From positions 682,001-746,000 of the forward strand of contig NZ_CP128474.1 of NCBI RefSeq assembly GCF_030369635.1: a DNA stretch of 64,000 nt, written 5' to 3'. The stretch comes from Microbacterium arborescens. GTDB lineage: Bacteria; Actinomycetota; Actinomycetes; Actinomycetales; Microbacteriaceae. Shown in pieces: positions 1 through 7,264 of this stretch; within the stretch, counting starts at the first letter, position 1, and the number at the start of each line of letters is the position of its first letter. The notes under the pieces were generated by a model, which did not search any database, was not told the origin of the DNA, and worked only from the letters and a program-made list of their open reading frames with translations. A program made the position numbers and the translations under genes.

Positions 1-330
1 CTGGCGATCCTGACGATCGGCTTGGGCCTGACGTACGGCCCGCAGGCCGCGCTGTACGCCGAGCTCTTCCCGGCATCCATCCGGTTCTCGGGGGTCTCGA
101 TCTCATACGCCATCGGCGCCATTCTCGGCGGCGCGTTCGCGCCGACCATCGCCACGGCGCTCGTGCAGGCGACGGGCTCGACGATGTCGGTGACGTGGTA
201 CCTGGCCGGGATGACGGTCCTCGGGCTCGTCGCGACGCTGCTCCTGCGCGATCGCAGCGGCATCCCGCTCGACCCCGACCACGAGGCCGAGCAGTCGGTC
301 AGCCCGATCGTCGGCATCGGTCGACGCTGA
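1..330 (+). CDS. MFS permease, MHS branch, C-terminal fragment
   Basis: C-terminal 109 residues of a major facilitator superfamily permease whose start lies left of the window; the frame stays open back to base 1, so this is a window truncation and not a broken gene. The stretch GPQAALYAELFP followed by RFSGVSISYAIGA is typical of the metabolite:H+ symporter branch, which carries shikimate, benzoate, protocatechuate and osmolytes. The last membrane helices and a short hydrophilic tail are visible. It ends 24 bases before an aromatic-ring monooxygenase on the same strand, so the cargo is probably an aromatic acid imported by proton symport; that substrate is inferred from the neighbour only. 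Confidence 0.85.
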   Translation: MAILTIGLGLTYGPQAALYAELFPASIRFSGVSISYAIGAILGGAFAPTIATALVQATGSTMSVTWYLAGMTVLGLVATLLLRDRSGIPLDPDHEAEQSVSPIVGIGRR

Positions 331-354
331 GCGCGGCGGCGAGGAGGGGGCGCG

Positions 355-2244
355 ATGCAGTTCCACCATCACGGCTACGTCTCGGGGGATCCCCGCGTGC
401 AGCCCGCGGCCGGTCGCGGGCTGCACCGCTCGGCTGAGCTGCCCGATGAGACCGACGTCCTGATCGTCGGCTCGGGACCGGCGGGGATGCTGCTGGCGGC
501 GCAGCTGTCGCAGTTCCCCGACGTCGACGTCCGCCTGATCGAGCGCCGGGTCGGGCGACTCGAGCTGGGGCAGGCCGACGGCATCCAGCCGCGCAGCGTC
601 GAGACCTTCCAAGCCTTCGGGTTCGCCGAGCGCATCATGGCCGAGGCCTACAACATCGGCTGGATGAACTTCTGGGCGCCCGACCCTGCCGACCCGGTGC
701 GCATCGTGCGCACCATGCGCACCGAGGACTACGCGCTGCGAATGAGCGAGTTCCCGCACCTGATCGTCAATCAAGCGCGCGTGCTCGACTACTTCGCCGA
801 GGCTGCGGCGCAGGGCCCGGGGCGCGTCGTGCCGGACTACGGCGTCGAGTTCCTCGGGCTGACGGTCGGTGACGAGGGCGACTTCCCCGTCGAGGCGCGC
901 GTCCGTCATCTCACGGGAGAGCGGGCGGGGGAGGAGCGCACGATCCGCGCGAAGTACGTCGCGGGGTGCGACGGTGCGCGCAGCCGCGTGCGCGACGCGA
1001 TCGGGCGGGTCCACGTCGGTGAGGCATCCGCTCACGCGTGGGGCGTCATGGATGTGCTGGTGAACACCGACTTCCCCGACTGGCGGATCAAGTGCGCGAT
1101 CAACTCGGCCGCCGGCAACATCCTGCACATCCCGCGGGAGGGCGGTTACCTCAGCCGCATGTACATCGATCTCGGCGCGGTGGCCCCCGACGACGACCAC
1201 CGTGTGCGGCAGACGCCGATCGACGAGATCATCCGGCGAGCTAACGCGATCCTGCATCCGTACTCGATCGACGTGAAGGAAGTCGCCTGGCACAGCGTCT
1301 ACGAGGTCGGACACCGTGTCACAGACGGCTTCGACGACGTCCCGGCGGGGGCCGAGCGTGCGCCGCGCGTGTTCCTCACCGGTGATGCCTGCCACACCCA
1401 CAGCGCGAAAGCCGGTCAGGGGATGAACGTCTCCATGCAGGACGGGTTCAACCTCGGGTGGAAGCTCGGTCATGTCCTGACGGGGTTGGCTGCGCCGTCG
1501 CTGCTGTCCACGTACTCAGCGGAGCGGCGCCCCGTCGCGCAGCAGCTCATCGACTTCGACCGGGAGTGGTCGGCCCTCATGGCGCGAAAGCCCGAGGAGA
1601 TCACTGATCCGCAAGACCTCGCGACGCACTACCTGGCGACGGCCGAGTTCCCCTCGGGCTTCCGAACGCGCTACGCACCGTCGGTGATCGTCGCCGACGG
1701 CGCCCACCAGGAGCTCGCTTCGGGCTTCCCGATCGGCATGCGCTTCGCCTCGGTCGAGGTCGCGCGCGTCGCCGACGGCAACGCGGTCCACCTCGGTCAC
1801 CATGCCCGCGCCGACGGGCGGTGGCGCATCTACGCGTTCGCCGACGCCCCGTTGCCTGGCGCGCCCTCGGCCCTCGACGACTTCGCGCGGTGGCTGGCGT
1901 CGCCGGTGTCGCCGGTGTCCGTGCACACCCCCGCGGGCGCCGACGTCGATGCGGTGTTCGACGTCAAGGTCGTGTACCAGCAGCGGTACGACGAGATCGA
2001 GCTGCCGCTCGTGCCCGACGTCTTCCGTCCGAGCACGGGCCCGCTCGGCCTGACGGACTGGGAGAAGGTGTTCGCCGCGGCGCCGAGCGCGTGGCACGAT
2101 TCCGACATCTTCGACGAGCGGGGGCTCTCGCGAGACGGGGTCGTCGTGGTTGTCCGCCCCGACCAGTATGTGGCCGCCGTGCTGCCGCTGACCGCGACGG
2201 ACGAGCTCGCCCGCTTCTTCGCGGCAGCACTGCTGCCGCGCTAG
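355..2244 (+). CDS. mobA: FAD aromatic hydroxylase, 3-hydroxybenzoate 4-monooxygenase-like
   Basis: 629-residue flavin monooxygenase that would hydroxylate a phenolic acid using NAD(P)H and O2, feeding ring cleavage. A Rossmann FAD motif (IVGSGPAGM) begins near residue 36, the second FAD motif GDACHTHSAKAGQGMN near residue 343, and a thioredoxin-like C-terminal domain occupies roughly residues 450-629, as in phenol 2-monooxygenase and MobA. The N-terminus MQFHHHGYVSG resembles 3-hydroxybenzoate 4-hydroxylases more than phenol hydroxylases. The ATG at 355 has a strong GAGGAGG ribosome site. It follows the permease by 24 bases and probably shares its mRNA. Its TAG stop shares bases with the stop of the convergent gene. 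Family is certain; the exact substrate is not. Confidence 0.8.
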   Translation: MQFHHHGYVSGDPRVQPAAGRGLHRSAELPDETDVLIVGSGPAGMLLAAQLSQFPDVDVRLIERRVGRLELGQADGIQPRSVETFQAFGFAERIMAEAYNIGWMNFWAPDPADPVRIVRTMRTEDYALRMSEFPHLIVNQARVLDYFAEAAAQGPGRVVPDYGVEFLGLTVGDEGDFPVEARVRHLTGERAGEERTIRAKYVAGCDGARSRVRDAIGRVHVGEASAHAWGVMDVLVNTDFPDWRIKCAINSAAGNILHIPREGGYLSRMYIDLGAVAPDDDHRVRQTPIDEIIRRANAILHPYSIDVKEVAWHSVYEVGHRVTDGFDDVPAGAERAPRVFLTGDACHTHSAKAGQGMNVSMQDGFNLGWKLGHVLTGLAAPSLLSTYSAERRPVAQQLIDFDREWSALMARKPEEITDPQDLATHYLATAEFPSGFRTRYAPSVIVADGAHQELASGFPIGMRFASVEVARVADGNAVHLGHHARADGRWRIYAFADAPLPGAPSALDDFARWLASPVSPVSVHTPAGADVDAVFDVKVVYQQRYDEIELPLVPDVFRPSTGPLGLTDWEKVFAAAPSAWHDSDIFDERGLSRDGVVVVVRPDQYVAAVLPLTATDELARFFAAALLPR

Positions 2245-3893
2245 GAGTTCACGCGCAGGATCTCCTCCTGGTACGGCGCACGGATCTGCGCCGACACCCG
2301 CAGGTCGAGCAGGAGGAACGGCCGCTCATCGGCGGGGCGATCGCGCCACCGGGCGAGGGCGTCGAGATCGTCGAGTGCGCGCACGACGACGCCCTCACCG
2401 CCGACAGCGCGGCACAGCGCGGCGAAGTCGACCTCGGGGATGAGCATGGGGGCGGGCGCGAGGCCCTGTGCGCCGTAGAGGTGCACCTCGGCGCCGTACG
2501 CGCGATCGTTCCACACGACCGCGAGGCCGCGGCCGCCCGCGACCCGCACCGCGGACTCGAGGTCGCTGACGGCCATGAGTCCGCCGCCATCACCGGTCGT
2601 CAGCACGATCGTCGCGTCGGGGCGGGCGCGAGCCGCGCCGGGGACGGAGGGGAAGCCGAGTCCGATCGACTGATACGCCGTGCCCACCATCATCATCCGG
2701 TCGGGCGACGACACGGGCCAGTACATGTTCGCCCACCCGATGAAGTGTCCGCCGTCCGACACGACGACGCGGTCCTCGGGCAGCAGCTCTCCGATCCGCC
2801 GCGCGGCGGACCGGGGGTCGAGGCGCCCATCGGGGGCGAGAGCGTCGCCGGGGTGGTGGTCGCGCAGGTCGGCGATGTCGAGCGATTCGCGCCAGCCGCT
2901 CGCGGGAGCACCGATCGCGGTGAGCTCGTCGGCGATCGCCCGGGCGGCGAGGGCCGCGTCGGCGCGCACGTAGAGCCCGACATGCGGATGCGTCGCCGTG
3001 GGGGCCGTGTCGATCTGTGCGACGGTCGTCCCGGGTGAGAACAGGGCGCCGAACCGCATCGTGAACTGATTCAGCGACGCGCCCACGACGACCACGACAT
3101 CGGCTTCGCGGATGAGGTGCATCGCGCCCTCGGCGCCGAAGCCGCCCGTGACTCCGAGGTCGAACTCCGGGCGGGGGAAGAGGCCGCGTCCGAGCGCGGT
3201 GGTCGCGGTCACGGCGCCGGTGGCGTCGGCGATGTCTCCGAGTGCTCGTCCCGCTCCCGCGAGCCAGGCGCCCCGGCCGGCCAGGATGAGGGGGCGCTGC
3301 GACGTCGCGAGCGCGCGGGCGATCTGTGCGACCGTGCCCGCCGCGAACGGTGTGGTCGGAGCCGGTGCTGCGCTGTGCCGCGGCTCGGGCGTGTCGGTCA
3401 GCGGCCCGGCGTCGGCCTTCGCGACGTCGTAGGGGATCGCCAGGACGACGGGGGCGGAGTACGCGAGGGCGTGCTCGATCGCGATGATGGTCGTGGCGGC
3501 GGCATCCGTTCGGCCGACCGTGTACGTGCGGACCCCGACCGCCGAGGCGAGGGCGATCTGGTCGACGTCCCACGGGCGCGGTCCCGACGTCGGCGCGTCG
3601 CCGACGACCAGTACCAGCGGGGTGCGTGCCTGAGCCGCCTCGGCGAGCGGCGTCAGGGTGTTCGTGAAGCCCGCGCCGTACGTCGCGGTCGCTGCCGCGA
3701 GGCCGCCGCCGGCACGGTAGTGGGCATCGGCGGCGACCACGCCGCCGGCTTCATGGCGAAGCGCGGTGAAGGTGACGCGGGGCGAACGCTCGAGTGCATC
3801 GAGCAGATGGGCGTTGCCGTTGCCCATCACGCCGAAGACGTGCGATACGTGTCGGGCGAGGACTGCGGAGACATGCGCGGAGACGGAGGGCAT
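2241..3893 (-). CDS. Thiamine diphosphate-binding decarboxylase/acetolactate synthase-like enzyme
   Basis: 550-residue enzyme of the ThDP-dependent 2-keto acid family (acetolactate synthase, benzoylformate decarboxylase and relatives). The N-terminal Pyr domain has the catalytic glutamate in ALRHEAGG (E48). A central domain follows, then the C-terminal PP domain with the cofactor motif TTGDGGGLM near residue 430 closing at VWND. The ATG at 3893 is preceded by GAAAGG. It converges on the aromatic hydroxylase gene; the two stop codons overlap in a CTAG. An operator-like repeat overlaps its -10 box. A role in aromatic keto-acid metabolism is suggested by position; acetolactate synthesis is unlikely because no small regulatory subunit is adjacent. 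Confidence 0.75.
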   Translation of the reverse strand: MPSVSAHVSAVLARHVSHVFGVMGNGNAHLLDALERSPRVTFTALRHEAGGVVAADAHYRAGGGLAAATATYGAGFTNTLTPLAEAAQARTPLVLVVGDAPTSGPRPWDVDQIALASAVGVRTYTVGRTDAAATTIIAIEHALAYSAPVVLAIPYDVAKADAGPLTDTPEPRHSAAPAPTTPFAAGTVAQIARALATSQRPLILAGRGAWLAGAGRALGDIADATGAVTATTALGRGLFPRPEFDLGVTGGFGAEGAMHLIREADVVVVVGASLNQFTMRFGALFSPGTTVAQIDTAPTATHPHVGLYVRADAALAARAIADELTAIGAPASGWRESLDIADLRDHHPGDALAPDGRLDPRSAARRIGELLPEDRVVVSDGGHFIGWANMYWPVSSPDRMMMVGTAYQSIGLGFPSVPGAARARPDATIVLTTGDGGGLMAVSDLESAVRVAGGRGLAVVWNDRAYGAEVHLYGAQGLAPAPMLIPEVDFAALCRAVGGEGVVVRALDDLDALARWRDRPADERPFLLLDLRVSAQIRAPYQEEILRVNS

Positions 3894-3999
3894 GGCGATG
3901 CCTTTCGAGACGGGACGGTGATGGAGGCCGTATGTGTCTCACGCGCGGATGCCGCTTCGTGCCCATTTTTCGAGCACCGACGGCAACGCCGCCGCCGGA

Positions 4000-4035
4000 C
4001 GTTCCGATTATAGGAACGACCGACGACGGCGTGAA
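4000..4035 (-). promoter_or_regulatory. Promoter with overlapping inverted-repeat operator for the ThDP enzyme
   Basis: On the minus strand the -10 is a perfect TATAAT (4012 to 4007), with TTCACG as -35 (4035 to 4030) at 17-base spacing. The -10 sits in the loop of an inverted repeat, CGTTCC (4000-4005) and GGAACG (4013-4018) with a 7-base centre, so a bound dimer would block RNA polymerase. Consensus -10 boxes are rare in this window. The regulator is not encoded nearby; the spacing would fit an IclR- or MarR-type dimer, which is a guess. The leader to the ATG at 3893 is about 105 bases. Confidence 0.55.
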
Positions 4036-4054
4036 GTGTGCGGTGCGGTGCGGG

Positions 4055-4411
4055 TCAGGCCGGGACCTTCAGCCGCGGCACTCCGGCGGTCACGGGGCGC
4101 AGCTCCCGCTGCGGGGCCTCGGGGATCTCCTGATCGAGAGCCACGATGAGACCGGCGGACGACGTCGCGGCGTTGGCCATGTCGCGGACAGCGGCCGGGT
4201 TGAGGACCTCCATGTCGGCGCTTCCGAAGACGAAGCGCAGGGGGATCGACGGCTGCAGCCAGATCGACGAACGACCTCCGTCGCCGGTCCACGACATCAT
4301 GAAGCTCTCGTTGCGCCGGAGCTTGGTCGCGATGACGACCTTCAGGTGCGCGAGCAGGCGGTCCGGGATCTCGATGCGGGTGTCGGAGTTTCCGTAGTGG
4401 AGCTGTCCCAT
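4055..4411 (-). CDS. DUF7882-like small protein, copy 1
   Basis: 118-residue cytosolic protein of a small family common in Microbacteriaceae, which I know as DUF7882 and which is often mislabelled ATP-dependent DNA ligase; the name is from memory. Function is unknown. The N-terminal 70 residues (MGQLHYGNSDTRIEIPDRLL, then AHLKVVIATKLRRNESFM) align clearly with the product of 9266-9565, while the C-terminal third is longer and differs. The start is set by AGGAGG seven bases upstream and a good promoter at 4466-4495. It is divergent from a MarR regulator, the same partnership seen at the second copy. Confidence 0.7.
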   Translation of the reverse strand: MGQLHYGNSDTRIEIPDRLLAHLKVVIATKLRRNESFMMSWTGDGGRSSIWLQPSIPLRFVFGSADMEVLNPAAVRDMANAATSSAGLIVALDQEIPEAPQRELRPVTAGVPRLKVPA

Positions 4412-4465
4412 GCTGTCCTCCTGAGATCGTCGATGAGAGAGGAAAGTGTTGGTTCCCTCGTTAAG

Positions 4466-4495
4466 TATCTAGCCAGACAAGACACTTCCTGTCAA
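4466..4495 (-). promoter_or_regulatory. Promoter of DUF7882-like copy 1 with candidate operator in spacer
   Basis: Read on the minus strand, TTGACA (4495 to 4490) and TAGATA (4471 to 4466) are 18 bases apart, a near-consensus housekeeping promoter. The spacer carries an imperfect dyad at 4476-4493 (GACA.GA at one end, TC.TGTC at the other) that resembles the perfect dyad at 4530-4542. Both could be sites for the adjacent MarR protein. Confidence 0.6.
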
Positions 4496-4529
4496 TTCTT
4501 AGATCTTATGTATCTCACGATCTGTGAAA

Positions 4530-4542
4530 GACAGAATCTGTC
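4530..4542. promoter_or_regulatory. Candidate MarR operator, 13-base dyad
   Basis: GACAG-AAT-CTGTC is a perfect inverted repeat about 50 bases before the MarR start. A possible weak promoter for the MarR gene (CTGTCA, 16 bases, TAGGAT at 4560-4565) overlaps it. Its half-sites match the dyad inside the divergent promoter, which suggests joint autoregulation of the two genes. Confidence 0.45.
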
Positions 4543-4591
4543 AAGCCGGACTAGTGTTCTAGGATGCTGTTCGTGAGGAGGTGGCAACCCG

Positions 4592-5101
4592 ATGCCTCAG
4601 AACGTCGTCCGTCATGAAGGACTTCATCTCTACGCGGACCAACCCCGCGATGAGGTCGGCCGTCGGTTGAGCGATGCCGTGCTGCGCCTGCGGCGCGCCG
4701 AGCAGGTGCAGGCGGGTCTCGCCGTGCGGGCGTCCGAGCTGTCGGCGATCGACCTGACGGCGCTGCGGTACCTCGTCCAGGGTCACCGGGACGGCCGCGA
4801 CCTGGGCCCGAAGGACCTCATCGTCATGCTCGCCACCTCGAGCGCGACCGTGACCAACGTCGTCGAGCGCCTCGCATCGAAGGGCCTGGTCGAACGCGTC
4901 CAGCACCCCAGCGACCGCCGCGCGCACTACCTCGTTCCCACGGAGGCGGCGATCGAGCGGGTGGATGCCGCCTTCGCCGCCCATCACCGCGCGATCGTCA
5001 CCGTCATCGATGAGCTCGACGCCGACCGGGCCGCCATCGCCGCCGAGGTCATGGACCTGCTCGCCGCCGCCCTCGACGACGTCGCCGGACGCAGCGCCTG
5101 A
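4592..5101 (+). CDS. MarR-family transcriptional regulator
   Basis: 169-residue winged-helix protein. The helix-turn-helix and wing run from about residue 70 (LGPKDLIVMLATSSATVTNV, then VERLASKGLVERVQHPSDRR), with the family's D-x-R signature in the wing. A dimerisation helix lies at each end. The ATG follows an ideal GAGGAGGTGG ribosome site. It is divergent from DUF7882-like copy 1, separated by a relatively AT-rich 180-base region holding a strong promoter and two similar dyads, so it most likely represses that gene and itself. The regulator at 8803 shares the same N-terminal LRLAEA-type helix and has the same partner family. Confidence 0.85.
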   Translation: MPQNVVRHEGLHLYADQPRDEVGRRLSDAVLRLRRAEQVQAGLAVRASELSAIDLTALRYLVQGHRDGRDLGPKDLIVMLATSSATVTNVVERLASKGLVERVQHPSDRRAHYLVPTEAAIERVDAAFAAHHRAIVTVIDELDADRAAIAAEVMDLLAAALDDVAGRSA

Positions 5102-5180
5102 CGAGCCTGAACATGCCGGGGGCCGGCTCCACCTCGGTGGATGCCGGCCCCTGGCTCATTGCGTTCAGCTGATCTCGTGG

Positions 5181-5303
5181 TCAGCTGTCTTCGCCCTCGG
5201 CCTGCGAGGGGTGTCCCGTAGCCTCCTCCGGGGCTTCGCCCGTGTCGGGGTGTTCGGGGTCGGCACCTTCGGCCTGACTGGGCTTCGCGTCGTCTCGCGA
5301 CAT
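5181..5303 (-). CDS. Small acidic protein, 40 residues
   Basis: A 40-codon reading frame with an ATG at 5303 and a strong GGAAGGAG ribosome site eight bases upstream. The product starts MSRDDAKPSQAEGADPEHPD and is highly acidic and proline-rich, with the hexapeptide PSQAEG near both ends, so it is likely disordered. No membrane segment or signal peptide is present. Function is unknown. It fills most of the 308-base gap between the MarR gene and the oxidoreductase operon and faces away from that operon. Confidence 0.6.
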   Translation of the reverse strand: MSRDDAKPSQAEGADPEHPDTGEAPEEATGHPSQAEGEDS

Positions 5304-5408
5304 CGACGGTCTCCTTCCGGGATGGGCTTGTCGTCCCCTGGCTATCACGCTTGCCAGGTCGTCGCCATCCCCTCGCCCCGGTCGGGGCGACGTGCTTACG
5401 GTCGGCCC

Positions 5409-5627
5409 ATGTCCGACTCATCTGAACCCCTGACCGACGAGAACGACCGCCGTGAAGAGCTGCTGCGCGCCGGCGGCTCGACCGAGGCCGACGCGGCACC
5501 ACGTATCGAGACGAGCGAGCACGATGGTGTGACGCGCATCGACATCGCCGAGACCGCCGCCGTGCGCCCCGGCCCCGGCCCCGGCACGCCCGAAGCCGAC
5601 GGCGACGGATCGGAGGAGGCGCGATGA
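5409..5627 (+). CDS. Small acidic protein, 72 residues, first gene of oxidoreductase operon
   Basis: 72-residue hydrophilic protein rich in Glu, Asp and Ala with a proline/glycine stretch (RPGPGPGTPEADGDG) near the end. It has no recognisable domain and is probably disordered. The ATG at 5409 has no ribosome site but follows TACGGT by six bases, the leaderless pattern used widely here. Its TGA overlaps the ATG of the alcohol dehydrogenase gene by four bases (ATGA), and the GGAGGAGG that serves the dehydrogenase lies within its last codons, so the two are translationally coupled. Confidence 0.6.
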   Translation: MSDSSEPLTDENDRREELLRAGGSTEADAAPRIETSEHDGVTRIDIAETAAVRPGPGPGTPEADGDGSEEAR

Positions 5628-6799
5628 AGGCACTCACCTGGCAGGGGCGCCGCAACGTCTCGGTCGAGAACGTGCCCGATCCCGAGATCCTCGAGCCGAC
5701 GGACGCGATCGTGCGGATCACGTCGACGGCGATCTGCGGGTCGGATCTGCACCTCTACGAGATCTTCGGGCCGTTCATCGACCGCGGCGACGTGCTCGGC
5801 CACGAGCCGATGGGCGTCGTCGTCGAGGTCGGCTCGGCGGTGACGAACCTCGCGGTCGGCGACCGGGTCGTGGTGCCGTTCAACATCTCATGCGGCCACT
5901 GCTTCATGTGCCGGAGGGGACTGCAGTCCCAGTGCGAGACGACCCAGGTGACGGAGTACGGCAGCGGTGCGTCGCTGTTCGGCTACACGAAGCTGTACGG
6001 TCAGGTTGCGGGAGGGCAGGCCGAGTACCTCCGCGTGCCGCTCGCCGACTACAACCACATCCGGGTCGGTTCCGACCTGCCCGACGACCGTTACCTGTTC
6101 CTCAGCGACATCCTCCCGACCGCATGGCAGGGCGTCGAGTATGCCGACGTGCCCGACGGCGGGACGCTCGCCGTCATGGGCCTCGGTCCCGTGGGGCAGT
6201 TCGTCGCTCGCGTCGGCGCGCATCGCGGCTACCGGGTGCTCGCGGTCGATCCTGTCGCCGAGCGGCGTGCGATGGCCGAACGACACGGCGCGGAGGTGTT
6301 CGACCTGACCGACTCGGTGGTCGACGAGCTCCGTGATCTCACCGACGGACGTGGCGCGGACGCCGTCGTCGACGCGGTCGGCATGGAGGCGCACGGCAAC
6401 CCGGCCGTCTCGACCGTGCACAAGGCGTTGGGCCTGCTGCCCGACGCCCTGGCGCAGAAAGTCATGGAGACCGGCGGACTCGACCGGCTCGCCGCGCTCC
6501 ACTCGTCGATCGACCTGGTGCGCCGCGGCGGCACCGTGTCGATCAGCGGCGTGTACGCGGGCGAGGCCGACATGATGCCGATGAAGACGATGTTCGACAA
6601 GCAGCTGAGCCTGCGGATGGGACAGTGCAACGTCAAGCGCTGGATCGATGACCTGCTGCCCCTCGTGGAAGATCCCGCCGACCCGCTCGGGGTCATGGAT
6701 CTGACGACCCACCGCGCGCCGCTGGCCGACGCGCCGGACCTCTACGAAACTTTCCAGAAGAAGGAGGACGGCTGCATCAAGGTGGTGCTGCAGCCGTGA
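5624..6799 (+). CDS. Zinc-dependent alcohol dehydrogenase (formaldehyde dehydrogenase-like)
   Basis: 391-residue medium-chain dehydrogenase that would oxidise an alcohol or aldehyde adduct with NAD(P)+. Catalytic zinc ligands are visible at C38 (AICGSDLH), H60 and E61 (LGHEPMG). The structural zinc loop has C90, C93, C96 and C104. The Rossmann motif MGLGPVGQFVARVG lies near residue 186. A 30-residue insertion before LVRRGGTVSISG, and overall length, match the glutathione-independent formaldehyde dehydrogenase-like subgroup. It overlaps the 72-residue gene upstream and is followed after 24 bases by an SRPBCC protein, so it is part of a four-gene operon. Substrate unknown. Confidence 0.85.
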   Translation: MKALTWQGRRNVSVENVPDPEILEPTDAIVRITSTAICGSDLHLYEIFGPFIDRGDVLGHEPMGVVVEVGSAVTNLAVGDRVVVPFNISCGHCFMCRRGLQSQCETTQVTEYGSGASLFGYTKLYGQVAGGQAEYLRVPLADYNHIRVGSDLPDDRYLFLSDILPTAWQGVEYADVPDGGTLAVMGLGPVGQFVARVGAHRGYRVLAVDPVAERRAMAERHGAEVFDLTDSVVDELRDLTDGRGADAVVDAVGMEAHGNPAVSTVHKALGLLPDALAQKVMETGGLDRLAALHSSIDLVRRGGTVSISGVYAGEADMMPMKTMFDKQLSLRMGQCNVKRWIDDLLPLVEDPADPLGVMDLTTHRAPLADAPDLYETFQKKEDGCIKVVLQP

Positions 6800-6823
6800 C
6801 CTCGCCCCGGAGAGGAGACCGCC

Positions 6824-7264
6824 GTGTCGCGTAACGTCCGGCTCATGCACTGTGCACCCGAGGATGTCTTCGCGGTCCTGAACGACGGCTGGCTCTTCCC
6901 GGCCTGGGTCGTCGGCGCGTCGCGCATGAGAGACGTCGGCGAAGCGTGGCCGCAGAAGGGCTCGAAGCTGCACCATTCCTTCGGAGTGTGGCCCTTCGTG
7001 ATCGACGACAGCACCTCGGTGCTCGAGTTCGACCCGCCCCGACGCATGGTGCTCCAGGCGCGAGGGTGGCCGGTCGGCGAGGCCCACATCACCATCGACG
7101 TCAAGCCGCGGGGCGACGACTGCGTCGTGCGGCTGCAGGAGGTCGCCGCGGAGGGGCCGGGCTCCCTCATCCCGCAGCCGCTCCTCGATCTGCCCCTCCA
7201 CGTGCGCAACGCCGAGACGCTCCGGCGGCTCGCGCACCTGGCGGAGGGCGGCGCGGGACGGTGA
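6824..7264 (+). CDS. SRPBCC-fold protein
   Basis: 146-residue protein of the START/Bet v1-like superfamily, a hydrophobic-pocket fold used by polyketide cyclases and lipid or co-substrate binders. The N-terminus (SRNVRLMHCAPEDVFAVLND) and the central LEFDPPRRMVLQARG strand pattern are characteristic. The GTG at 6824 follows GGAGAGGAG at the right distance. The stop overlaps the GTG of the next oxidoreductase by four bases (GTGA), which implies a shared mRNA and perhaps a shared hydrophobic substrate. No enzymatic residues can be assigned. Confidence 0.7.
   Translation: MSRNVRLMHCAPEDVFAVLNDGWLFPAWVVGASRMRDVGEAWPQKGSKLHHSFGVWPFVIDDSTSVLEFDPPRRMVLQARGWPVGEAHITIDVKPRGDDCVVRLQEVAAEGPGSLIPQPLLDLPLHVRNAETLRRLAHLAEGGAGR

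Noticed and set aside
6946..7260. Extended start of the phytoene dehydrogenase-like protein
   Set aside because: The extension lies in the wrong frame of the SRPBCC gene; the FAD motif begins eight residues after the GTG at 7261.
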